Counted from the stretch's first letter, positions 55,391 through 62,911 are shown. The stretch: DNA of 64,000 nt from Croceibacterium_A sp044506885 (GCA_044506885.1 JBIQKC010000008.1:16840-80839), one strand, 5' to 3'. A program made the numbers and translations. Notes: generated by a model from the letters alone, not told the origin.

Positions 55391-55407
55391 TTGCGAACGA
55401 ATCGCAA
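55391..55407. promoter_or_regulatory. Inverted repeat upstream of the autotransporter
   Basis: TTGCGA and TCGCAA arms with a five-base spacer, 195 bases before the autotransporter start and 37 bases beyond the AraC gene stop. A TACATAAAC stretch on the minus strand just downstream may be a -10 region. Possible operator for the adjacent AraC protein, though AraC sites are usually direct repeats. Confidence 0.35.
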
Positions 55408-55443
55408 CTACCTGCCGGGCCGGACAGGCGAAGCCGGCCGCGG

Positions 55444-56496
55444 CTATCTCGTCTGGAGCAGCCAGTCGTTCAAGGTGCTGCCGCGGTCCGGTGCGCGGCC
55501 CGTCCAGCGTCTTTCCCGCGCCAGGATTCGCAATTCGCGCGGGCTGATTCCGAACGTCTTGCGAAAGGCGCGCACGAACCCGGCGTAGTTGCCGAAACCG
55601 GTCTCGTCCGCGATTTCGGCAATGCTCCTTACGGGGGCCATCGGATTGGCGAGAGCTTCGCGCACGCGATGCAGTCGCCTTTCGCGCACGTAGCCGGCGA
55701 ATCCGCCGAACGGCTCGAACAGATAGTAGAGCTTGCGGAGCGATATGCCGAATTGGCCCGCCACCGCCTCGGCCGACAGGTGGCGGTCCGCGACGCGGCG
55801 GTCCACGTGGCGGCGGATTTCCAGCGTCAGCGCGAACATGACCGCGCCGGCCTCGGCTTCGGTGACCTCGGCATTGAGAACCGCCGCGGTGAGCCCCAGC
55901 GTCGTCTCCATCACCGTCGGCACGGCGTCGGCGCCCATATGCGCCGCCTGTTCGTGCAGCGCCAGCAGGTGGCTTTTCAACAGCGTGGCCAACGGGCCCC
56001 GGCCCGAGATGACCCGCTGGTTATGATGGTCCGGCGCGGCGAGCAGGGGCGCGAGGGCATCGCGCGGAACGGACAGGAAGATCGTCGACAGGTCGCTGGC
56101 TTCGAGGGCGGAGCACTGGGCGAGATCGGAAACAAGCAGGTCTCCGGGTTCCTTCGCCACGGCATCGCTCCCGCCGTCGCGCCGGCCGATGCGTCCTTGC
56201 CTGACGATCTGGATGCCGAATTGCGTGAAGCCGTCGCGCGCGATGCGATAGCGGGAACGGTCGATCCATTGCGCCGGCGTCTCGACCGTGCCTAGCACGA
56301 TGTCCCCGAACTGGTGGATTTCCGTCGAGCTTTGGAATTTCTCCCTGGGCGATTGGACGGGGCGCACCTCCCAGTGGGGCACGAATTGCTCCTGCCAGAG
56401 CGCAAACGCGTCGCGTCCGGGAAGATGCCGCGTATCGACCCGCAACCCCTGGGGCCTGCCTCCCTCATCGAAATCGGTGCTGTCCATATGCCCCAT
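55444..56496 (-). CDS. AraC-family transcriptional regulator
   Basis: 350 residues. The N-terminal AraC-binding-like domain (about 20-215; FGIQIVRQGRIGRRDG, GDLLVSDLAQCSALEAS) precedes two helix-turn-helix units (about 230-330): AEAVAGQFGISLRKLYYLFE and IAEIADETGFGNYAGFVRAFRKTFGISPREL. Start may instead be the ATG three codons downstream (56487). A perfect TATAAT lies upstream (56537-56542, minus strand), so it has its own promoter. It stands between the halogenase operon and the autotransporter and may control either. Confidence 0.85.
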   Translation of the reverse strand: MGHMDSTDFDEGGRPQGLRVDTRHLPGRDAFALWQEQFVPHWEVRPVQSPREKFQSSTEIHQFGDIVLGTVETPAQWIDRSRYRIARDGFTQFGIQIVRQGRIGRRDGGSDAVAKEPGDLLVSDLAQCSALEASDLSTIFLSVPRDALAPLLAAPDHHNQRVISGRGPLATLLKSHLLALHEQAAHMGADAVPTVMETTLGLTAAVLNAEVTEAEAGAVMFALTLEIRRHVDRRVADRHLSAEAVAGQFGISLRKLYYLFEPFGGFAGYVRERRLHRVREALANPMAPVRSIAEIADETGFGNYAGFVRAFRKTFGISPRELRILARERRWTGRAPDRGSTLNDWLLQTR

Positions 56497-56656
56497 TCTG
56501 CCTGTGCCCGAAGACCTTAGGGAATGGAGGGCATTGATTATAGCCGGTAATTTACGGGCGTCGCACCCGCCCGTGGATTCCTTGCCCGCTTGATTCGTTA
56601 CCCTTCAGACCGCGACTTGATCGCTCCGCCCACCCAGGCGCTACGTCTGTATCCGA

Positions 56657-58210
56657 TCAGGCGCTGGACCGGAGCTTCTGAAGCATGTCCGCGTGCGCCG
56701 GGGATGATCTGACCGCAAGCGCGCGCTGCTGGGCGATCTGGTCAAGCAGCGCTGCGCTCTTGGTAAGATCGACGAATGCGGACAGATTTCCGCCGAACGG
56801 GGGCAGCGCGTTCAGGCCGGCCATGATGGCGAAATAGCTATAGCCGTCGAAGATGTTCACCTTGCTTGCGAGATCGACGCGCGAGGGAACCTTGTAGGCC
56901 CATATCTGGAGCTTTTCGACGAGCGAGGAAGGAAGCAGGACTTCCTCGCGATACGCATCCCAGAAAGGTTCGCCCCGCCTGCCATTGAACGCATAGTGCA
57001 TCAGCAGGAACTCGGCGGCTTCATCGAATGCTTCGCGGAAAAGGGAGTTGAACTTGGTCCTCAGCGGGACGGCCATGTCGCCTTCGGCCAGGTGATCGAC
57101 GAGCATCTCGAGGGCAAGGGTGATGAACTGGATACCGGTCGATTCCAGCGGTTCGAGAAACCCGGCGGATAGACCGATAGCCGCGCAGTTCTTCACCCAT
57201 GCGTCGTTCCGCCGTCCCACGCGCATGTCGATCTTCCGGAAGGCAAGGCCGTCCGCTCGTTCCGCCCCGATATGATCCCGAAGCGTTTGCTCGGCCGCGT
57301 CGTCGTCCACGAATGCGGTGCTGTAAACGTATCCCGTTCCCATGCGGCGGAAGATGTCGATTTCCCAGATCCAGCCCGCGGACTTGGCCGTAGCTGTGGT
57401 ATAGCATCGTGGCGGTTCGGCCTCCTCGCCCAGGGGTACCTGGCAGGTTACCGCGCGATCGCACCGAAGCATGTCGGAAAAGCTGATAAACGGCTCGCTC
57501 AAGGCGCCTTCTATCAGCAGGGCGCGATAGCCGGTGCAATCGATGAAGAAATCCCCTTCGACCGTCTGGCCGCTCTTGGTGCGCAAGGATGCGATGTTCC
57601 CTTCATCGTCAAGGTCGACATTCACGACATGATCGACGATCCGCTCCACCCCGCGCTCCATCGCAATCGAGCGGACCAGTTTGCCAAACTTGACCGCATC
57701 GATGTGATAGGCGAACGGCACGGGCGCTTCGTAGGGCAGGGAGTTGAAGAGCCGTGGGCTGCGGTTTGCTTCGCACAGCGCGCTGCCGATGCTGGTTGCT
57801 TCATGAAGCGGCGCGACGTTTACGCCGGCGTTTTTCAGGGCCTGCCAGTGCGCCATCGCGCTGAAACCGTCAGCGCCGGGCGGCGGATCGAACTGATGGT
57901 AGAAATGGGCAGCCTGCCCATCGGCGCCGCTCCGACCGCTCCAATCCACGAACTTGATGGCGTTCTTGTACGTCGCATCCGCTTCGGCGATCAGTCGCCA
58001 CTCGGGAATATCCAGGGCGCGCATCATCTGCACGAAACCGGGTATGGTGGCCTCGCCCACGCCGATGACGTTGACGTCTTCCGACTCCACCAGTGTCACC
58101 GAAACCTTGCGCAGGCTGGCGGAAGACAGCATCTTGTGAAGATAGGCCGCGCTCAGCCAGCCCGCGGTGCCGCCACCGACGACGACAATTCTCTCAATGC
58201 GACGGGGCAC
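56657..58210 (-). CDS. Flavin-dependent tryptophan-halogenase-family protein
   Basis: 517 residues, normal for the family. FAD loop GGGTAGW (12-18), GVGEATIPGF (50-59), a candidate active-site lysine at K82 (TYKNAIKFVDW), and EPLESTGI (353-360) whose Glu356 aligns with the catalytic Glu of known halogenases. The diagnostic W-x-W-x-I-P appears as WIWEID (280-285), with Asp for Pro. Uses FADH2 from a separate reductase, not seen here. Starts with GTG, GGAG upstream. Third gene of the tyrosine-rich protein operon, 27 bases after the DUF6445 gene. Substrate unknown. Confidence 0.85.
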   Translation of the reverse strand: MPRRIERIVVVGGGTAGWLSAAYLHKMLSSASLRKVSVTLVESEDVNVIGVGEATIPGFVQMMRALDIPEWRLIAEADATYKNAIKFVDWSGRSGADGQAAHFYHQFDPPPGADGFSAMAHWQALKNAGVNVAPLHEATSIGSALCEANRSPRLFNSLPYEAPVPFAYHIDAVKFGKLVRSIAMERGVERIVDHVVNVDLDDEGNIASLRTKSGQTVEGDFFIDCTGYRALLIEGALSEPFISFSDMLRCDRAVTCQVPLGEEAEPPRCYTTATAKSAGWIWEIDIFRRMGTGYVYSTAFVDDDAAEQTLRDHIGAERADGLAFRKIDMRVGRRNDAWVKNCAAIGLSAGFLEPLESTGIQFITLALEMLVDHLAEGDMAVPLRTKFNSLFREAFDEAAEFLLMHYAFNGRRGEPFWDAYREEVLLPSSLVEKLQIWAYKVPSRVDLASKVNIFDGYSYFAIMAGLNALPPFGGNLSAFVDLTKSAALLDQIAQQRALAVRSSPAHADMLQKLRSSA

Positions 58211-58237
58211 TTCGAAGCTCCGATTGAATGATGTTCG

Positions 58238-58915
58238 CTACTTCGGGCGAAAATTCTGCACCAGGATACGCTGAGTCAGCCGGGCCTTGTTTATATCGAA
58301 GACTTCCGGGACATCGCGCAGATCTATAGAATGGAAGACATTGCCCGGATAAAGGACCAGACGGTTGTATCGTCCTTCCACCGTGTAGAGCTTTTCCCAG
58401 GCGCCGTTGCCATTCACCTCATATGTTTCCGGCTCGTAAGTGGGGCCTTCATCCTCGAGGAACTTTGCAAGCAGTTCCTCCTGCTCTGCGCTCACGACCG
58501 AGTGCAGTCCGAGGATTCTGTTCCGGAACAGGCAGGTGCCCTGCGTGCTGCCGGGATTGAGGTAGATGACTCCCGCCACCGGCAGGCGATCGATATGAGG
58601 ATGCTTCTGCATCCCCAGCAGATCGCTGGCCTTCGTGGTCAGGATGGAAAAATCGGTTCTTGTCGTTTGGGGATCGTAGGCCCGGTCGCCCAGTGCGGTG
58701 AGCACCGCACAGATGTGTTCCACGACTTTGCGGGACGCAGGGGTATCCAGAACGGCGTGGCGCCCCGGATAGAGCGCGATCGATTGGTCGAACGCGGCCT
58801 GCAAACCCTCTGCCCGAACGGCATCGGGATCGCTGTAGAAATCATCGATCAGGAGCACGGGAATCGCGCCCGCGACCATCATCACTCTGACGCGCGCGTC
58901 AGGATTGACGATCAT
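58238..58915 (-). CDS. DUF6445 protein, 2OG-Fe(II)-oxygenase-like
   Basis: 225 residues. N-terminal IPVLLIDDFYSDPDAVR is typical of DUF6445. A jelly-roll-like core carries HPHID (His107, Asp109), LYPGNVFHS (His195) and RLTQR (Arg212/216), matching the H-x-D...H metal triad plus 2-oxoglutarate-binding Arg of Fe(II) oxygenases. DUF6445 genes often accompany tryptophan-halogenase-like genes; their function is undetermined. 28 bases after the PEP-CTERM gene and 27 before the halogenase gene, so co-transcribed. A hydroxylase role is inference. Confidence 0.72.
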   Translation of the reverse strand: MIVNPDARVRVMMVAGAIPVLLIDDFYSDPDAVRAEGLQAAFDQSIALYPGRHAVLDTPASRKVVEHICAVLTALGDRAYDPQTTRTDFSILTTKASDLLGMQKHPHIDRLPVAGVIYLNPGSTQGTCLFRNRILGLHSVVSAEQEELLAKFLEDEGPTYEPETYEVNGNGAWEKLYTVEGRYNRLVLYPGNVFHSIDLRDVPEVFDINKARLTQRILVQNFRPK

Positions 58916-58943
58916 CTACCCGACTTCCAGCGGCCCGGACGAA

Positions 58944-59681
58944 TCAAGCCGGCGCCGCGACCTTTCGCGTGCGCCTTGCCCGACCGGCCCTCATCGCGCC
59001 GCCGACTGCGCCGAAGCCAACGACCATCATGGCCCAGGTGGTCGGTTCGGGAACGGCGCCTTCGACCTTCTCCAGACTGAAAGTGAGTTTCGCCGAGCCG
59101 AGAGTCACGCTGGAGTTGGTATTGGCCAGGACGGTATAGTTGATGAGGCCGCTGCCGTTCGACGTGAACAAATCGGTCTCGGTCAGGTTTGCCAGGGCGA
59201 CTATCGAACCATAGTAATTGGGGTAGGAGCCGCCTTGATTGGCGTTGGCCCCAGCCCCGAACCCTTCGCCCAGATCCACCGTCAGGCTATCCTGATAGCC
59301 ATCGGCGGAAGCATAAGTCGGTACGTTGGTGTAGTAAGGCAAATAGTACGGAGAGTAGCAAGTGCTCCAACCACAGCTATAAGAGTAATAACCGGCAATG
59401 TAGTAGCCAGCAAGCTGGGTGTAATATCCCGATATATAAGAATATGTCGAAGCGTACGGAGAATATCCGGTTATCTCCACGCTTGCCGACGTGAGCTTGA
59501 ACTGGTCGGATCCGGAAGCCAGAAAGCCGGAAATGTCGAAGCTGCCGGAATAGCTGCCCCCGGATGCCAGCACCGAGCTTAGCGGGACGGAAATGATCTC
59601 CGCCGCCTGTGCCTGACTTGCTCCAGCCGACAACAGCAGCGCTGCCGCAGTCACGGCGCCGTGCTTCGTTCCACCGCCCAT
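58944..59681 (-). CDS. Tyrosine-rich PEPxxWA-CTERM surface protein
   Basis: 245 residues. Signal peptide about 1-27 (TAAALLLSAGASQAQA). Residues 72-129 contain 18 tyrosines in 58 residues, many as GYY or PYY, with CGWSTC in the middle. The C-terminus is a sorting signal: VPEPTTWAMM (210-219), a hydrophobic helix to about 230, then an Arg/Lys cluster. Exosortase EpsH-type enzymes cleave such tails; none is in the window. Start 59681 follows a G7 ribosome-binding site; 59708 is an alternative. First gene of the operon with DUF6445 and halogenase genes. Its role is probably extracellular matrix or adhesion. Confidence 0.8.
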   Translation of the reverse strand: MGGGTKHGAVTAAALLLSAGASQAQAAEIISVPLSSVLASGGSYSGSFDISGFLASGSDQFKLTSASVEITGYSPYASTYSYISGYYTQLAGYYIAGYYSYSCGWSTCYSPYYLPYYTNVPTYASADGYQDSLTVDLGEGFGAGANANQGGSYPNYYGSIVALANLTETDLFTSNGSGLINYTVLANTNSSVTLGSAKLTFSLEKVEGAVPEPTTWAMMVVGFGAVGGAMRAGRARRTRKVAAPA

Positions 59682-59767
59682 ATGCCCCCCCGAATCAGCG
59701 TTAACCATTGTCGGTTAGCGAGAACGATGCGCGTTGTAAAACCAATGCTGCGCCCGCTCGGATCGCC

Positions 59768-59782
59768 GTGTCATTGTGACAC
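59768..59782. promoter_or_regulatory. 15-bp palindrome upstream of the tyrosine-rich operon
   Basis: GTGTCATTGTGACAC: six-base arms with three bases between, 87 bases before the operon start. A second short inverted repeat (TAACC/GGTTA, 59702-59717) lies nearer the start. Candidate operators; the protein is unknown. Confidence 0.45.
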
Positions 59783-59800
59783 AGCGCCGGGGTCCTGATC

Positions 59801-60955
59801 CTAACGCGAAGCCGGCGCATTCCCCTTCGCCATCGCCGGCATCGCGTCCACCGGATAAGGCATGATCATCGTCCCGTCCGGGGCGGCGGTGAAAGTGGTC
59901 TGGGTGGGGTAGGCGAACTCGATGCCGCGTTCGGCGAAGCGGCGCAGCACGCCCAGCGCCACGGATTCGAGCGCCTTGTTGGCGCGGCCGCCGTCGGCGT
60001 CGTCCACCTCGAACAGGAAATCGAAGTCGATCGAGCTGGGCCCGAAGGCTTTCAGCCATGCGCCGACGAAGCGGTGGCCCTGGCTTTCGACCTCGTCCTG
60101 CAACAGCCGCGGAATTGCCGCCAGCGCCTCTGGGTCGGTCTGGTAGATCACGCCGATGGGAAGCTGGAAGCGGAACATCCGCCGGCCGGCGAAATTGGTC
60201 ACTTCCTGCGCCAGCAGCTGGGCGTTGCCGATCACCCGCAGCTCGCCCGTCAGCGCGCGGATGCGGGTGGACTTGAGGCCGATCTTCAGCACTGTGCCGG
60301 TCACCGGGCCTTCCTTGCCCTGATAGCTGATCGTGTCGCCGACCTGGAACGGCTTGTCGAAGATGATCGAAAGCGCCGCGAACAGGTCGGAGAAGATGCC
60401 TTGCGCGGCGAGGCCGATGGCGATGCCGCCGATGCCGAGCCCGGCGACGAGCGCGGTGACGTTGACCCCGAGGTTGTCGAGCACCACGATCCCGGCGATC
60501 GCGAACACCGTCACCGACACCAGCACCCGGATGAGGCCCAGCGCGCTGTTGAGGCTGGAGGCGTCGGCATCGTGCCCGCGCGCACGGTGCTCGACCATGC
60601 CCAGCACCAGGGTGCGCGCCCAGATCGCCACTTGCAGCGCGGCGGCGATGGTGAACAGGAACAGGATCGTCGCCCGCACGTCCTGCGGCGGGTGGACGTA
60701 GCGCTGCACCAGCTGCACCGCCAGGATGACGAGGAACCACAGCCGCGTCTTGCGCACCACGTCGGCGAAGGTCTCGGCAAAGCCGTAACGCGCGCCCAGG
60801 TTGCGCGCCGCGCGCAGCAGCAGCGCGCGCAGGCCCAGCAGCAGGAACACGATCCCCGCCGCCACCGCCAGCGCGATCAGGATGCTGCTCAGGCTGGCGG
60901 CGAACCATTGCAGGATAGGCACGTCCGCCACCATGGTTCCGGCTGTCTCGACCAC
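59801..60955 (-). CDS. Mechanosensitive ion channel, MscS family
   Basis: 384 residues from a GTG that has GAGGAG five bases upstream; ATG 60934 is an alternative. Three or four membrane helices (ILIALAVAAGIVFLLLGLRA; ILFLFTIAAALQVAIWARTL), then the pore helix (VNVTALVAGLGIGGIAIGLA, AAQGIFSDLFAALS) and beta domain (PFQVGDTISYQGKEGPVTGT). Acts as an osmotic valve. Unlike the member at 27586, it has a longer C-terminal cytoplasmic domain. Confidence 0.9.
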   Translation of the reverse strand: MVETAGTMVADVPILQWFAASLSSILIALAVAAGIVFLLLGLRALLLRAARNLGARYGFAETFADVVRKTRLWFLVILAVQLVQRYVHPPQDVRATILFLFTIAAALQVAIWARTLVLGMVEHRARGHDADASSLNSALGLIRVLVSVTVFAIAGIVVLDNLGVNVTALVAGLGIGGIAIGLAAQGIFSDLFAALSIIFDKPFQVGDTISYQGKEGPVTGTVLKIGLKSTRIRALTGELRVIGNAQLLAQEVTNFAGRRMFRFQLPIGVIYQTDPEALAAIPRLLQDEVESQGHRFVGAWLKAFGPSSIDFDFLFEVDDADGGRANKALESVALGVLRRFAERGIEFAYPTQTTFTAAPDGTMIMPYPVDAMPAMAKGNAPASR

Positions 60956-61081
60956 TGTCGCTCCTCGCTGCCTGACTTGCCGCCCAAGTGTAGGCCCGCA
61001 CGCTTCGGCTGGCCAGCCACCGCCCGGTGTCGGGATTCCTGACACCGCGGCAAAGTCCTAACGCCCAGGTAACCATCGCGT

Positions 61082-61099
61082 GCCGCGAAAGTTCGCGGC
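61082..61099. promoter_or_regulatory. Inverted repeat upstream of the RNA candidate
   Basis: Perfect eight-base arms GCCGCGAA and TTCGCGGC with two bases between. Its centre is 19.5 bases before TGGCAC, the same distance as at the PspC unit (47802-47823). Candidate activator site. Confidence 0.5.
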
Positions 61100-61109
61100 G
61101 CCGCGAGAC

Positions 61110-61124
61110 TGGCACGCAACATGC
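61110..61124 (+). promoter_or_regulatory. Sigma-54-like promoter
   Basis: TGGCACGCAACATGC matches the RpoN consensus TGGCACG-N4-TTGC at all fixed positions but one, with exact -24/-12 spacing. Start of transcription would be near 61136, reading toward the hairpin at 61158. No coding gene follows before the MITE. Confidence 0.65.
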
Positions 61125-61135
61125 TATATCGGGGA

Positions 61136-61260
61136 TACCCAAGCCAAGTCTTCGACAGAGGCGGGGCCGACAGTCTCCTGCCCCCCCGAATCCCGGCCCC
61201 GCCTCCCCGAAGTCCGCTTCCCCCGAACATTCCCCGGCCTTCGCAATCGCCAGCGCCATG
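61136..61260 (+). ncRNA. Candidate small RNA with C-rich loop
   Basis: A 12-bp perfect stem, 61158-61169 with 61194-61205, encloses a 24-base loop (61170-61193). Loop bases 61179-61192 (UGCCCCCCCGAAUC) are the exact reverse complement of the ribosome-binding region of the tyrosine-rich PEP-CTERM mRNA (59683-59696, minus strand). A second C-rich stretch follows (61213-61225). No clear terminator was found before the MITE at 61261; the 3' end is unknown. Predicted from sequence only. Confidence 0.5.
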
Positions 61261-61545
61261 CTAGGGTCCGTACTCAAGAGCCAGCGCGCCCGAAGTTTGG
61301 CCCTGAGGCCCCGGTGCAAGGAGAGAGGGCGAAGGACTATGTGCATATTTCAAGGCCGATCGACGCCGCAGTGGGGCCTCAGGGCCAAATCCCTTCGGCC
61401 AAATCCCTGCGGGACGTCCGGATGGCTTCCATCTCGAACGAAGCCGCGCTTGCCATGGCGGCCAGCCGTGGCCGCGCGCGCCTTCGTCCGATATGTTCGC
61501 CATCCGAACGCCTCGGGCGCGCTGGCTCTTGAGCACGGACCCTAG
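61261..61545. mobile_element. 285-bp MITE-like element
   Basis: Terminal inverted repeats of 35 bases (61261-61295 and 61511-61545) match at 33 positions; both ends read CTAGGGTCCGT[A/G]CTCAAGAG inward. Inside are two more hairpins, one with TTGGCCCTGAGGCCCC arms (about 61297-61388) and one centred near 61455. No ORF encodes a transposase, so it is non-autonomous. It ends nine bases before the glycosylase start and has probably supplied or displaced its leader. Confidence 0.8.
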
Positions 61546-61554
61546 GCTGCCCCC

Positions 61555-62046
61555 GTGGTCCGCAAGTCCTCGTTTCCCCCGGTCGTCGCGCCCGATACCC
61601 GCGTGCTGGTGCTCGGCAGCCTGCCCGGCGAACGGTCGCTGGCGGAGCGGCGCTACTACGCCCATCCGCGCAACCGCTTCTGGCGTCTGGTCGGCGCGGT
61701 CATCGGCCGCGATCTCGAACCGCTCGTATACGAACGGCGGCTCGAAGCGCTGCTGGCGGCGAAGGTCGGGCTGTGGGACACGGTCGCCTCGGCGCGGCGG
61801 CGGGGCAGCCTCGACGCCGCGATCCGCGAGGCCGCGCACAACCCGCTCGCCGATTTCGTCGCCACCCTGCCGGCGCTGCGCGCGGTCGCCTTCAACGGCA
61901 AGGCGTCCGCCCGCATCGGCATGCCACAGCTCGAACATGCCGGGGTGGCGCTCGTCGCGCTGCCCTCGTCGAGCCCGGCGCACGCCGCGATGCCGCTCGC
62001 GGAAAAGGAAAAGCTGTGGAGCGTGTTGGGAGAATTTCTCCGCTGA
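61555..62046 (+). CDS. DNA-deoxyinosine (hypoxanthine) glycosylase, UDG family 6
   Basis: 163 residues. Uracil-DNA-glycosylase-superfamily fold: VLVLGSLPGERSLAERRYYA and HPRNRFWRLVGAV are the family 6 signature, and LPSSSPAHAAM the C-terminal motif. Removes deaminated adenine (hypoxanthine) from DNA. The start is a GTG only nine bases from the MITE end with no good ribosome-binding site, so the native start may have been altered by the insertion. Confidence 0.85.
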   Translation: MVRKSSFPPVVAPDTRVLVLGSLPGERSLAERRYYAHPRNRFWRLVGAVIGRDLEPLVYERRLEALLAAKVGLWDTVASARRRGSLDAAIREAAHNPLADFVATLPALRAVAFNGKASARIGMPQLEHAGVALVALPSSSPAHAAMPLAEKEKLWSVLGEFLR

Positions 62047-62085
62047 CCCTTGTCTCGCGCGGGCGCGAGCCCCATTGAATCGCTT

Positions 62086-62250
62086 ATGACCAAGCGTCTT
62101 CCCACGGGCTCCAAAGCCGCGATCGCCGGCGCAATCGGCTCGGCCGCCGTCGCCGCCGCGCTGCTCTACGTCAATCGGCGCAAGGACAAGAAGAGCAAGC
62201 CGCAGCAGCCGGGGCCCATCCCCAGCGGCGAGCCGCCGGAAACGGATTGA
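62086..62250 (+). CDS. Small single-pass membrane protein
   Basis: 54 residues: MTKRLPTGSK, one hydrophobic helix (AAIAGAIGSAAVAAALLYV), then a basic stretch (NRRKDKKSK) and a Pro/Gly tail. The stop overlaps the leuD start (TGATG), suggesting coupling. An upstream ATG (62050) is less likely. No function can be assigned. Confidence 0.6.
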   Translation: MTKRLPTGSKAAIAGAIGSAAVAAALLYVNRRKDKKSKPQQPGPIPSGEPPETD

Positions 62251-62852
62251 TGGAACCGCTGCGCGAAGTCGAAGGGCGGGCGATCCCGTTCGGGCTCAAA
62301 AACGCCGACACCGACATCATCATTCCCGCGCGCTGGCTCAAGACGGTCACGCGCGAGGGGCTGGGGCGGGGCGCGTTCGAGGCGCTGCGCGCGGATCCCG
62401 CCAACGTGTTCGACCGGCCCGAGTTCAAGCGCGCGCCGATCCTGATCGCCGGCGACAATTTCGGCTGCGGATCGAGCCGCGAGCACGCCGCCTGGGCCCT
62501 GCTCGACATGGGCGTCAAGGCGGTGATCGCGCCGAGCTTTTCCGACATCTTCTCCGGCAACGCGTTCAAGAACGGCATTCTCACCGTGGTCCTGCCGCAG
62601 GATCAGGTGGATCGCCTGCTGAAAGTGGCGGAGACCGATCCGATCGCCATCGACCTCGAACACCAGACGGTGACCACACCGTTCCAGGACCGCTTCGCGT
62701 TCGAGATCGATCCGTTCCGCAAGCACTGCCTGCTCGGCGGGCTCGACGAAGTGGCGCTGACGCTGACCAGGGACGACGCCATCGCCGATTACGAACGGCG
62801 GCAGGCGGCGGCCAAGCCTTGGCTGATGCGCGGGACGGGGCTTGCCGCCTGA
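62250..62852 (+). CDS. leuD: 3-isopropylmalate dehydratase small subunit
   Basis: With LeuC isomerises 2- to 3-isopropylmalate in leucine synthesis. 200 residues. Seen: NADTDIIIPARWL, GDNFGCGSSREHAAWALLDM and APSFSDIFSGNAFKNGIL, all aconitase-swivel-domain motifs. leuC is not adjacent in this window. ATG 62250 overlaps the stop of the small membrane protein gene. Confidence 0.95.
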   Translation: MEPLREVEGRAIPFGLKNADTDIIIPARWLKTVTREGLGRGAFEALRADPANVFDRPEFKRAPILIAGDNFGCGSSREHAAWALLDMGVKAVIAPSFSDIFSGNAFKNGILTVVLPQDQVDRLLKVAETDPIAIDLEHQTVTTPFQDRFAFEIDPFRKHCLLGGLDEVALTLTRDDAIADYERRQAAAKPWLMRGTGLAA

Positions 62853-62911
62853 CCGCGCTCGCGCCTATCTGGCGCAGACACCTTACAGTTCCGTTCGAGG
62901 GATCGTGACAA

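Larger units (their letters stand above)
60956..61260. other. Intergenic region with RNA-candidate promoter
   Basis: 305 bases between the MscS gene and the MITE. It holds an inverted repeat (61082-61099), a sigma-54-like promoter (61110-61124) and a strong hairpin (61158-61205), described separately. A 47-codon frame at 61121 starts upstream of the predicted transcription start and is not counted as a gene. Confidence 0.6.

Noticed and set aside
56657..58915. Halogenase as part of a secondary-metabolite gene cluster
   Set aside because: No synthase, peptide synthetase, tailoring or export genes lie nearby; neighbours are surface-protein genes.
61121..61264. 47-codon frame beginning MLYRGYPSQV after the sigma-54-like site
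   Set aside because: Its ATG lies at the -12 element, upstream of the predicted transcript start, and there is no ribosome-binding site.
61261..61983. Minus-strand frame of 240 codons across the MITE and glycosylase
   Set aside because: Half is MITE repeat and half is the antisense of a clear glycosylase; such MITE frames recur as spurious proteins.
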